Shown in pieces: positions 7,298-14,549 of a stretch of DNA of 26,145 nt (positions are counted from its first letter, which is position 1; the number at the start of each line of letters is the position of its first letter). Source of the stretch: a virus; IMG/VR virus record IMGVR_UViG_3300042934_000995, positions 1 through 26,145 of that record; one strand, 5' to 3'. The translations under genes were made by a program, and so were the position numbers. The notes beneath the pieces are model-generated. The model did not search any database. It worked only from the letters and a program-made list of their open reading frames with translations, and was not told the DNA's origin.

Positions 7298-8494
7298 ATG
7301 AAAAACAAAGACTTATTGCAACAAAGGAAAACAGACGCATTAAACAAAATAGCACAAGCGCAAAAGGACGACAACATGGAAGCACTTGCACAGGCGTGGA
7401 ATGAACTTTCGGAAATTAATCAGGCAGCGGTAATAGAAGAAGCAAGAGGCTTAATTCAGGCTACAGATACCAATGTATTAGTTGGAAGAGGTGTTAGACA
7501 GCTAACATCTGAAGAAAATAATTATTATCAAAAAGTTATAGATGCAATGAGAACATCAAATCCACAGCAGGCTTTAACTGACCTTGATGTTGTGTTGCCA
7601 ATTACTACTATTGATGCAGTTTTCGAAGATTTAACTACAGCTCATCCTTTGCTCGATATGATTAATTTTCAAAATACTTCAGGTTTGATAGAGTTCCTGG
7701 TAAATACTAATGGAGCTGAATTAGCAACTTGGGGAACCTTAACATCGACAATTGTAAAAGAACTCACAAGCGGATTCAAGAAAATTAATATGGGATTGCA
7801 TAAACTATCTGCATTTTTACCTGTTGCAAAATCTATGCTTGACCTTGGTCCAGTATGGATGGATAGATATGTTAGAAGCATTTTAAGTGAAGCTTTATTT
7901 AATGGGCTTGAAGAAGGTATTATAAATGGTACTGGAAAAGATATGCCTATAGGAATGAATCGTCAAGTTGGTGCTGGTGTAGTAGTTACCGATGGAGTAT
8001 ATCCATTAAAAGCAAAAACAGCGGTAATAAGCTTGGATCCTATTTCTTATGGTGCGTTAATAGGTGGTATGGCGGTTGATGCAAATGGAAAAGCAAGGGT
8101 AGTTAATGAAGTAATCATGGTCGTAAATCCAACGGATTATTTAACTAAAGTTATGCCGGCTACAACAGTAAGAAGTGCAGATGGTACTTATGTAAATAAT
8201 GTATTTCCATTCCCAACAAAAGTTATCCAGTCTACAAGATTGGCTGCTGGTGATGCTATATTTGGACTTGGAAAAAGATATTTCATGGGAATAGGGACAC
8301 CTAAGAGTGGGAAAATTGAATATTCTGATGAATATAAATTCCTTGAAGATGAAAGGACATATCTGGTTAAGCTTTATGGCCATGGTGAACCACTTGACAA
8401 TAAGGCATTTGTATATGCTGATATCAGTGGATTAGTACCTACAATTCAAACTGTAACAGTTAGTGGAACAGTAAATACTCACGAAGTGGTGTAA
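7298..8494 (+). CDS. major capsid protein (HK97 fold)
   Basis: 398 aa. Residues 1-~75 are charged and helical (delta/scaffold-like domain, QQRKTDALNKIAQAQKDDN), expected to be removed by the upstream protease. The body shows HK97-capsid landmarks: 'VLPITTIDAVFEDLTTAHPL', then WGTLTSTIVKELTSGFKKI, LPVAKSMLDLGPVWMDRYVR, and EEGIINGTGKDMPIGM, a near-universal motif in this family. The ATG has GAGGAGAT upstream. It is followed by a remnant small gene and a hairpin terminator, consistent with extra expression of this gene relative to its neighbours. Confidence 0.95.
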   Translation: MKNKDLLQQRKTDALNKIAQAQKDDNMEALAQAWNELSEINQAAVIEEARGLIQATDTNVLVGRGVRQLTSEENNYYQKVIDAMRTSNPQQALTDLDVVLPITTIDAVFEDLTTAHPLLDMINFQNTSGLIEFLVNTNGAELATWGTLTSTIVKELTSGFKKINMGLHKLSAFLPVAKSMLDLGPVWMDRYVRSILSEALFNGLEEGIINGTGKDMPIGMNRQVGAGVVVTDGVYPLKAKTAVISLDPISYGALIGGMAVDANGKARVVNEVIMVVNPTDYLTKVMPATTVRSADGTYVNNVFPFPTKVIQSTRLAAGDAIFGLGKRYFMGIGTPKSGKIEYSDEYKFLEDERTYLVKLYGHGEPLDNKAFVYADISGLVPTIQTVTVSGTVNTHEVV

Positions 8495-8497
8495 TAA

Positions 8498-8574
8498 ATG
8501 AAAGTGAGAGTAGTTAGGTCCTTTTCAGACAAATACTCTTTAAAATAGTTCCTATAGGGACAGAAATTAAGTAA
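8498..8574 (+). pseudogene. remnant of a small post-capsid phage protein, broken by a frameshift
   Basis: An ATG 4 bases after the capsid stop begins MKVRVVRSFSDKYSLK and stops at TAG 8546-8548. The start matches the common small Firmicutes phage proteins beginning 'MKVkVl-sF-DKYtg' that follow the capsid gene. Reading on in the -1 frame gives IVPIGTEIK and then TAA, which fits that family's next segment. The point of shift is T TTA AAA, a classical slippery heptamer in the correct phase. It is most simply a decayed gene of about 25 residues; translation by slippage is possible. Confidence 0.4.
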
Positions 8575-8580
8575 CAAAAG

Positions 8581-8621
8581 CGAGGTTCAGTGAATTAAAC
8601 ACTGGGCCTCGTGGTGTTTTT
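8581..8621 (+). terminator. hairpin/partial terminator after major capsid gene
   Basis: A 12-bp stem (8581-8592 with 8600-8611: CGAGGTTCAGTG / CACTGGGCCTCG, two T-G pairs) has loop AATTAAA. A short T5 run follows 5 bases downstream. The gap before the T-run makes it a weaker terminator, or an RNA-stability element for capsid mRNA. Confidence 0.6.
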
Positions 8622-8661
8622 GTAGAGGAAATAAATAAGAAAACTAAAAGTAGGTGATTGA

Positions 8662-8973
8662 ATGTCATTACCTGAAGGATTATTAAAAGATGTTAGAGGA
8701 TATTTAGACATTACCTGGGTAGACACTGCTACTGATGAAAAGCTAACAGGTATTATAGAACGTGGAATTAAATATATAGACAGGATTGCTGGCTCTGAAA
8801 TGGTTTATACGACAAATGATAAGCCTAAGGAGCTGTTATTAGATTACTGCAGATATGCCCGTTCTAATGCGTTAGAAATGTTTCAAAAGAATTATTTAAA
8901 TGAGCTGCTTTCTCTTCAAATTGATAAGGAGGTTGAAGCTTATGAAATTGCCAACCCAGACACAACCGTTTAA
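8662..8973 (+). CDS. head-tail connector protein (gp6-like)
   Basis: 103 aa, mostly helical. The pattern LLKDVRGYLDITWVDTATDEKLTGIIERGIKYIDRIAG, then YCRYARSNALEMFQKNYLNEL, matches phage head-tail connector (HK97 gp6 / SPP1 gp15-type) proteins that dock on the portal. The ATG has TAGGTG upstream. The end overlaps the next gene, whose ribosome site (AAGGAGGT) lies within this reading frame. Assigned from pattern and position directly after the capsid. Confidence 0.83.
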   Translation: MSLPEGLLKDVRGYLDITWVDTATDEKLTGIIERGIKYIDRIAGSEMVYTTNDKPKELLLDYCRYARSNALEMFQKNYLNELLSLQIDKEVEAYEIANPDTTV

Positions 8974-9301
8974 TGATGGCATCGTGAATATATACAGTGT
9001 AAAAAATACTGCAGATGCCGGAAACATGCCTAAAGAAGATGGTCTAACACTAAAGGTGGGCTCTTTGCGTTTTGAAGAAAGAGTTGTTGGCATGGGTAGG
9101 TATTGGACAGCACTCCAGGAACAAGCACGAATTGAACAACTTTTAAGAGTGCCAAGAATCAATTCTGTTAATGTTCATGACGTTGCTATTCTAAACGGAC
9201 AGCAATACAACATTATGCAAGTTCAATATCCGCCAGACGTAAAACCACCTTGTATGGACCTTTCATTAGAACGTTTGGAGGTTGCTTATGAAGTTAACTG
9301 A
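8942..9301 (+). CDS. head closure / head-tail adaptor protein
   Basis: 119 aa. I chose the ATG at 8942 with AAGGAGGT at 8926-8933; earlier in-frame codons would sit deep inside the connector gene. The protein is beta-rich (GLTLKVGSLRFEERVVGMGRYW, VHDVAILNGQQYNIMQVQY), as in SPP1 gp16/HK97 gp7-like stoppers. Position between gp6-like connector and tail-completion genes supports head closure. It overlaps the next gene by 14 bases and its end carries that gene's ribosome site (GGAGG). Confidence 0.72.
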   Translation: MKLPTQTQPFNDGIVNIYSVKNTADAGNMPKEDGLTLKVGSLRFEERVVGMGRYWTALQEQARIEQLLRVPRINSVNVHDVAILNGQQYNIMQVQYPPDVKPPCMDLSLERLEVAYEVN

Positions 9302-9605
9302 TCTAAGAGATTTATTACTGACAGTTACCCCTAATACGTTTCATTTTAAGGCTTATGCTAAGCCGGATAAATACATAGTATGGGCTGAGGATGGAGAAGC
9401 TGGATCAAGTAATGCTGATGATCAGAAAGTAGATCAAGTGTTGCAGGGTACAATTGATTACTTTACAAAGACGGAATTTGATCTTAATTTTGAATTGATC
9501 CAGGATAAATTAAATTCCGCAGACTTAGTATGGAGACTTAATTCAATTCAATATGAAGAGGATACAGGTTACATTCACTATGAATGGTTGTGGGAGATGA
9601 TTTAA
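9288..9605 (+). CDS. probable tail terminator/completion protein
   Basis: 105 aa from ATG 9288 (TGGAGGT 5 nt upstream). The segment QGTIDYFTKTEFDLNFELIQDKLN followed by WRLNSIQYEEDTGYIHYEW matches a set of small siphovirus neck proteins with the tail-terminator alpha/beta fold (gpU-like). Normally this gene follows the HK97 gp10-like one; here it precedes it, a small order change seen in some Firmicutes phages. It shares TAATG with the next gene. Assignment is tentative. Confidence 0.6.
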   Translation: MKLTDLRDLLLTVTPNTFHFKAYAKPDKYIVWAEDGEAGSSNADDQKVDQVLQGTIDYFTKTEFDLNFELIQDKLNSADLVWRLNSIQYEEDTGYIHYEWLWEMI

Positions 9606-10093
9606 TGGCTAAGATGACTATAAAAGGAACTGATGAACTTGCACTGCAATTATCAAGGCTTGCAAATAAGTCTACTGAAATATCTAAGGATATAGTTATG
9701 GCCGGAGCTCAACCGGTTGCGGATGAAATCAGAAGAGGAATAGAAAGCCTGCCGGTTGATGGACTTAAGCAATTAAAGAGTGGTGAGAAATTTGATGTAT
9801 CTACTTATGGAGAACTTAAGGATTTAGCTGACAGTCTTGGCATTGCTCCTCCGGGTGTTGACGATACTGGCTATGTTAACACAAAGGTTGGTTTTGACGG
9901 TTACGGCAGCTATCCTTCCATGAAATATCCAAAGGGGCTACCAAATAAATTACTTGCCAGGTCAATTGAAAGCGGTTCATCAGTAAGACAGAAACAACCT
10001 TTTGTGAGACAGGCTGTTAATAGATCTAAGAAAAAAGCGTTAGAAGAAATGCGAAAGAAATGTGATGAAGAAATAAAAATAATATTTGAGTAG
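9605..10093 (+). CDS. HK97 gp10-like tail-component protein
   Basis: 162 aa, start by TAATG overlap, with GGGAG 8 nt upstream. Typical layout of the HK97 gp10/minor capsid-neck family: N-terminal MTIKGTDELALQLSRLAN, then APAQPVADEIRRGIESL-type helix (GAQPVADEIRRGIESLP), a middle loop with GFDGYGSYPSMKYPKG, and a basic C-terminal helix RSKKKALEEMRKKCDEE. It is thought to act at the head-tail joint. Neighbours on both sides are neck genes. Confidence 0.8.
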   Translation: MAKMTIKGTDELALQLSRLANKSTEISKDIVMAGAQPVADEIRRGIESLPVDGLKQLKSGEKFDVSTYGELKDLADSLGIAPPGVDDTGYVNTKVGFDGYGSYPSMKYPKGLPNKLLARSIESGSSVRQKQPFVRQAVNRSKKKALEEMRKKCDEEIKIIFE

Positions 10094-10106
10094 GAGGAAA
10101 CAAAAA

Positions 10107-10904
10107 ATGAAAAGGGTAGGATTAAAGCATCCTGTTTATGCTCGTTATTCAGATGCAACAGGTTTACCGGTTTATACCAATGGAGCTGTTATTGCAAAGG
10201 CAATGAGTGCAAGTATCGCTATAAACAAAAACAATACAATCCTTTATGCAGATGATGATATTGATGAAATAGACCAGAGCTTTATAAGCGGTACTGAAAC
10301 CCTAGGGATCAATGAACTTCCATTAGAAGTACAATCCGTACTTCTTGGGCATGCCATTGTCAATGGCGAAATGACTGCAAACAGCAATGATATTTCTCCA
10401 TATGTTGGTCATGGCTTTTATGGAAAAATAAAAAGAAACAATGTTAATAAATGGAGAGCAATCTGGCTTAAAAAGATGCAATTTGGTGAGCCAAATGATG
10501 AAACTGAGACACAAGGTGAAAGTGTTGTATTCCAAACTCCATCAATCGAGGGAACAATTATGAAAGACATTAATGGAGATTGGAAAGATGAAAAGGTGTT
10601 TAATACAGAGGCGGAAGCTATAGCATGGCTAGATGGCAAAGCAGTCATAACACCAATTTGCAAGACCCCAGTAGCAAGCGTAGCAGCTGGATCATATGCA
10701 GTGGCGCAGTCAGTTGAATTGACAGCTGGCGAAGGTGAAGCTATCTACTACACCACAAATGGTACAACACCATCTGCGACAAATGGAACTCTTTACAGCG
10801 TGGGCATTAATATTGCAGCAACAACTATGTTAAGAGCTATTGCAACAAAAGCAGGTTCTAGTAATTCAGAGATTGCGAACTATGAATATATAATAACAGC
10901 TTAA
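10107..10904 (+). CDS. major tail tube protein with C-terminal CHB_HEX-like beta domain
   Basis: 265 aa from ATG 10107 (AGGAGG at 10092-10097). Residues 1-~175 follow the phi13-type major tail protein: VGLKHPVYARYSD, ISGTETLGINELPLEVQ, YVGHGFYGKIKRN, WRAIWLKKMQFGEP, and EGTIMKDINGDWKDE. Residues ~180-265 form a separate Ig/FN3-like domain of the chitobiase C-terminal (CHB_HEX_C_1) type, with the hallmark IYYTTNGTTPSATNGTLY and ATTMLRAIATKAG. Such domains project from the tail surface and may bind carbohydrates. Followed at once by a strong terminator. Confidence 0.9.
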   Translation: MKRVGLKHPVYARYSDATGLPVYTNGAVIAKAMSASIAINKNNTILYADDDIDEIDQSFISGTETLGINELPLEVQSVLLGHAIVNGEMTANSNDISPYVGHGFYGKIKRNNVNKWRAIWLKKMQFGEPNDETETQGESVVFQTPSIEGTIMKDINGDWKDEKVFNTEAEAIAWLDGKAVITPICKTPVASVAAGSYAVAQSVELTAGEGEAIYYTTNGTTPSATNGTLYSVGINIAATTMLRAIATKAGSSNSEIANYEYIITA

Positions 10905-10929
10905 GAGTGGATTAACTCCACTCTTTTTT
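10903..10929 (+). terminator. intrinsic terminator after major tail protein
   Basis: A perfect 9-bp stem AAGAGTGGA / TCCACTCTT with loop TTAAC runs into six T. Its left arm overlaps the stop codon of the tail tube gene. The following chaperone gene starts only 16 bases later, so it must be read through in part. Confidence 0.85.
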
Positions 10930-10944
10930 AAGATAGGAGGACTA

Positions 10945-11337
10945 ATGTTAGACATAATTAAATATATAAAAGTTGATGGGAAAGAATACCCTGTAGCCTT
11001 CACATTTAATGTTATGGAGTCTGTACAAGAAAAATATGGTTCAATGAAAGAATGGGGAGAAGTATTGCAACCATCATCAGGAGAACCACGAATAAAAGAT
11101 TTAAAATGGACCATGAAGGAATTTATCAATGAAGGCATTGACATCGAAAATGAAGAAAAAGGTGAAAAAAGAGAATTTGTTACAGAAAAGCAAGTAGGTA
11201 GGCTGATTTCATGCATTGGATTGACAGAAATTACATCTGCAATTCAAAATGTTACAGTTGAAAGTATGGTAACAAATGAAAAAAACGAGAAGACCACGCA
11301 GATGACGGAAGCGGATCCGGAGACGGAGATAGCTTAA
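10945..11337 (+). CDS. tail assembly chaperone, short form (gpG-like)
   Basis: 130 aa, ATG 5 nt after AGGAGG. An N-terminal alpha/beta part (IKYIKVDGKEYPVAFTFNVM, EKYGSMKEWGEVL) is followed by 'LKWTMKEFINEGIDIENEE' and a helical segment GRLISCIGLTEITSAI. Position between tail tube and tape measure is that of the lambda G/T pair. The gene contains A AAA AAC at 11280-11286 in frame. Ribosomes that do not slip end at TAA 11335-11337 after the acidic tail (TEADPETEIA). It helps tape measure folding and tail tube polymerisation. Confidence 0.88.
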   Translation: MLDIIKYIKVDGKEYPVAFTFNVMESVQEKYGSMKEWGEVLQPSSGEPRIKDLKWTMKEFINEGIDIENEEKGEKREFVTEKQVGRLISCIGLTEITSAIQNVTVESMVTNEKNEKTTQMTEADPETEIA

Positions 11338-11351
11338 TAAATTTTGCGTGG
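11280..11351 (+). promoter_or_regulatory. programmed -1 ribosomal frameshift signal
   Basis: The slippery heptamer A AAA AAC (11280-11286) is in frame with the upstream chaperone. After a 7-base spacer, CCACGCAGA (11294-11302) can pair with TTTGCGTGG (11343-11351) as a 9-bp stem (one G-T pair). That stem encloses a purine-rich loop containing the zero-frame stop TAA. Spacing and layout match known -1 signals. Confidence 0.82.
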
Positions 11352-11540
11352 CTTTTACTTATGGGCAAGAAAATGGGTTTTACTGAAAAGCAAGTAGGGC
11401 ATATGACATTTTATAAATTTGACAAGTTGTATCAGGCCTACAAAAATATTTTTGATCTAGAAAATAAACTAAAATATAACAGAACAACATACGCAGAACT
11501 GGAGAAAGAAGAAACACTAGATGATGCAATACCATTCTAA
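11286..11540 (+). CDS. tail assembly chaperone, -1 frameshift extension (gpT-like part of gpGT)
   Basis: The -1 frame is open from 11280 to TAA 11538-11540. It continues the gpG-like chain as a 198-aa fusion, join(10945..11286, 11286..11540). It begins REDHADDGSGSGDGDS, a Gly/Ser/Asp linker, then INFAWLLLMGKKMGFTEKQVGHMTFYKFDKLYQAY, which is the usual start of the second tail chaperone domain. It has no start codon with a ribosome site in its first part, so expression by slippage at A AAA AAC is the natural reading. It lies directly before the tape measure gene, as in lambda and most siphoviruses. Confidence 0.85.
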   Translation, partial: REDHADDGSGSGDGDSLINFAWLLLMGKKMGFTEKQVGHMTFYKFDKLYQAYKNIFDLENKLKYNRTTYAELEKEETLDDAIPF

Positions 11541-11560
11541 AAAGGAAGGAGGTAAAAATT

Positions 11561-14218
11561 ATGGCTTATGATATTGGACCCAAGATAGGCATTGAAGGTG
11601 AAACGGATTTTAGAAATGCGATAAAAAATATCAACACAAATTTAAAGACTCTTGGCACTGAAATGATGGCCGTTACATCAAAATTTGATAAAAATGAGCA
11701 AAGCACCGAATCATTAACTGCAAAAAATAAAGTATTGAACAAACAGATTGACGAACAAAAAAATAAACTTTCAGAGCTTGAAAAAGGATTAGCAGTAAGT
11801 GCAGAAAAGTATGGACAAAACGATAACGTCACTCAAGGATGGAGACAAGCATTAAACAAAGCTACAGCTGATTTGAACAAAATGGAGCGTGAGCTGAAAA
11901 ATAATACTGAAACCTTGGAAAAGGGTGACAAAGCAACTGATGACATGGCTGAAGAAGTTAAAAGGTTTGGCAAAAATGCAGATGAAGCAGGGGAAAAAAC
12001 TCTATCGTTTGGAGATATAATAAAAGCTAACCTTATAAGTGAAGCGATAATAGGCGGTGTAAAGGCGCTGGGTTCTGCAATATTAGTAGTTGCAAAAAAT
12101 ATAGGCGAGTCAGTTCAAAATACATTAGATTATAGTGGATCTATATCTGACATGGCAAATAAAACAGGCGTAGGGGCAGAAGAACTACAAAAGTATGCAT
12201 ATGCTGCTCAAATGAGTGGAATGGAAATATCAACACTAGAAGATGCAATGATTAAGCAGCAAAAGGCATTTGCAGATGCAACTACAGGTTCAAAGGCAGC
12301 AAGTGAAGCTTATAAAGAATTAGGAGTTAATATTGATGGTATTTCTTCCGCTGAAGCTTTTGCACAGGTAATTGCAAACTTAGCGGATATGACTGATACC
12401 ACTAAGCAAAATGCTTTAGCAAATGATATATTTGGCAAATCTTATGCAGAATTAGCACCGCTTTTAAATGTGGGTTCAAGTGGAATTGAAGCTTTGAAGA
12501 AAAAGGCAGAAGAACTTGGAATTGTAATGTCTGAGGATGCAATAAATTCAGGTGAATCTCTTGGAGATACTCTTGATACTCTCAAACTGACAACTGAGGG
12601 CTTAACTAATTCAGTTGTTACTATGCTTTTACCAGGACTTGCTAGTCTTGCAGAGGGTGCGACTACATACATGGCTGACTTTTCTACAGCTATTCAAGGA
12701 GCTAATGGGAACGCAGTGCAGATTGGAGAAATAATAGGCGCAACATTAAGTGACTTGACCAATAAATTTATTGAGAAATTACCTGAAATAGTTGAAGGTG
12801 CAAAATCAATAATTACTTCTTTCGCAGGTGGAATAGTTGAAAATATTCCTATGATTTTAGCAACCGGTATGTCAATTATTACAAATTTAGTTACTGGGAT
12901 AATGCAAGAATTACCTGAAATTATACAAACAGGTTTAGGTGTTGTTCAATCGTTAGTTAATGGAATTATAGGTGCAATACCTATGCTTATTCCCATAGCA
13001 ATTTCAATTGTTACAGGCTTAGCAGATAATATAACAGGTAATATAGGAACTATAGTTGACATGGGTATTGGGCTAATATTGGCCTTAGTTCAAGGTTTGG
13101 TAAGTTCCTTACCTACTTTGATACAGGAAGTACCTAGAATAATAAATGAATTTTCAAGTGCTATTTATGCTCAAGTACCTAAAATTCTGAAAACTGGCTT
13201 TGATATAATACTTATGCTAATAAAAGGAATTATTGACAGTATTCCAACACTTGTGGCAAATATACCACAGATAATATTAGCTATAGTAAATGTTATAACC
13301 TTATATAACTGGGCAAGCCTTGGAAAATCTATTATAACTAAAATCGGTGAAGGAATAAGCGGTATGAAAGGCAATATAGGTACTATCGCTAAAGAATTAG
13401 CTGAATCTGTTATAAATGGTATTAAGAATATTTTTTCGGGTGGAGTTAACATAGGTAATTATCTTATTGAAGGCCTTTGGAATGGTATATTAGGTGCTAA
13501 AGATCTGCTGTTAAGTAAAGTAAAAGAATTTGCAGGCAGTATACTTGGCGCATTTGCAGAAAAATGGGGCATAGCATCTCCTTCAAAAGTAATGGCTGAA
13601 TACGGAAAATATTTAGATGAAGGACTTGCAGAAGGGATTGAAGGCAATTCAGATAAACCTTTAAATGCTATGAATAGTGTAGCAAACGGTATAAATGCAA
13701 CTATCCAAACTATAACGGATACTGCCAATTCAGCCGTAGAAGCTGTAAAAAATTTAGTATCATCTGAAACGATGTCTAAAATTAACAAATATAACAGCTT
13801 AAGCAGTAGTGAAAAGGATTCAAGCAGAAAACAGTACAATGAACAGGAGAAAAATTTTGAAAATTCGTATGATAAAGAAATAAGAGCATATTCCAAATTA
13901 TATGATGTTGATTTAGGAGTTGCTAAAGAGATTCTTAAGAAGGATCTTAACTACATCCCTAAATATGCTTCAGGTACTGCTTATCATCCAGGAGGGTTAG
14001 CCTGGGTTGGAGATAATGACAAAGAGCTTGTAAGTTTGCCACGTGGGACACAGGTGTTTAATGAAGAACAGTTAAGCAACATGTTCAATAGAAAATCAAT
14101 AACATTAAATTTGAATATAGGCACCTTGGTTGCTGATGACTATGGATTAAAACAGCTTGAGAGAAAACTTAGCAGTGTCAGAATCGATGAAAATTATAGG
14201 TTAGGGGTGACAGGATGA
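11561..14218 (+). CDS. tail tape measure protein
   Basis: 885 aa, preceded by AAGGAGG. Residues ~35-130 are coiled coil (KVLNKQIDEQKNKLSELEKG, then ATADLNKMERELKNNTETL). Residues ~155-185 hold a hydrophobic helix. The mid part (~190-340) resembles TP901/TMP core (MANKTGVGAEELQKYAYAAQ, IFGKSYAELAPLL). A long hydrophobic, Ile/Gly-rich repeat region (~410-600) is predicted to enter the host membrane. The tail end has WGIASPSKVMAEYGKYLDEG and AWVGDNDKELVSLPRGTQVF, both widespread in Firmicutes tape measures. It sets tail length. The end overlaps the next gene by ATGA. Confidence 0.95.
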   Translation: MAYDIGPKIGIEGETDFRNAIKNINTNLKTLGTEMMAVTSKFDKNEQSTESLTAKNKVLNKQIDEQKNKLSELEKGLAVSAEKYGQNDNVTQGWRQALNKATADLNKMERELKNNTETLEKGDKATDDMAEEVKRFGKNADEAGEKTLSFGDIIKANLISEAIIGGVKALGSAILVVAKNIGESVQNTLDYSGSISDMANKTGVGAEELQKYAYAAQMSGMEISTLEDAMIKQQKAFADATTGSKAASEAYKELGVNIDGISSAEAFAQVIANLADMTDTTKQNALANDIFGKSYAELAPLLNVGSSGIEALKKKAEELGIVMSEDAINSGESLGDTLDTLKLTTEGLTNSVVTMLLPGLASLAEGATTYMADFSTAIQGANGNAVQIGEIIGATLSDLTNKFIEKLPEIVEGAKSIITSFAGGIVENIPMILATGMSIITNLVTGIMQELPEIIQTGLGVVQSLVNGIIGAIPMLIPIAISIVTGLADNITGNIGTIVDMGIGLILALVQGLVSSLPTLIQEVPRIINEFSSAIYAQVPKILKTGFDIILMLIKGIIDSIPTLVANIPQIILAIVNVITLYNWASLGKSIITKIGEGISGMKGNIGTIAKELAESVINGIKNIFSGGVNIGNYLIEGLWNGILGAKDLLLSKVKEFAGSILGAFAEKWGIASPSKVMAEYGKYLDEGLAEGIEGNSDKPLNAMNSVANGINATIQTITDTANSAVEAVKNLVSSETMSKINKYNSLSSSEKDSSRKQYNEQEKNFENSYDKEIRAYSKLYDVDLGVAKEILKKDLNYIPKYASGTAYHPGGLAWVGDNDKELVSLPRGTQVFNEEQLSNMFNRKSITLNLNIGTLVADDYGLKQLERKLSSVRIDENYRLGVTG

Positions 14219-14547
14219 AACTAAATGGGATTGAGATATTAGAACCTGAAGAATTAAAAGTTAATCCTGTAGAATATGGAGTCAGTGCCAGAACAGCTAG
14301 CGGAAGATATGTTAAAGATATAATAGCAACAAAAAATAGTTACACATTAACATATAAAGGGTTAAAGCCAACAACTGCAGCAGTCTTTAAGAATGCTTAT
14401 TTATCAGGGAATTCAGTGCCATTTGAATATAAAGATTCTGATGGAATTAAAACTGTTCAGTCAAGTATAACATCATTGCCTTATAGTATTTTGAAGCATA
14501 ATACTACACTTAATCAGAATGTTACTATTACGTTAGAAGAGGTGTAG
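14215..14547 (+). CDS. small tail protein following tape measure
   Basis: 110 aa, begins within ATGA shared with the tape measure stop. It is beta-rich, starting MKLNGIEILEPEELKV, with a mid 'KDIIATKNSYTLTYKGLKP' segment and an ending VTITLEEV. This is the small protein (~110 aa) found between tape measure and baseplate genes of many Firmicutes siphoviruses; possibly a distal-tail or hub-associated piece. No enzymatic motif. Assignment is mainly positional. Confidence 0.65.
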   Translation: MKLNGIEILEPEELKVNPVEYGVSARTASGRYVKDIIATKNSYTLTYKGLKPTTAAVFKNAYLSGNSVPFEYKDSDGIKTVQSSITSLPYSILKHNTTLNQNVTITLEEV

Positions 14548-14549
14548 AC

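Noticed and set aside
13171-13896. Long minus-strand open frames inside the tape measure gene
   Set aside because: They mirror the hydrophobic repeats on the other strand, lack ribosome sites and resemble no protein; shadows of the real gene.
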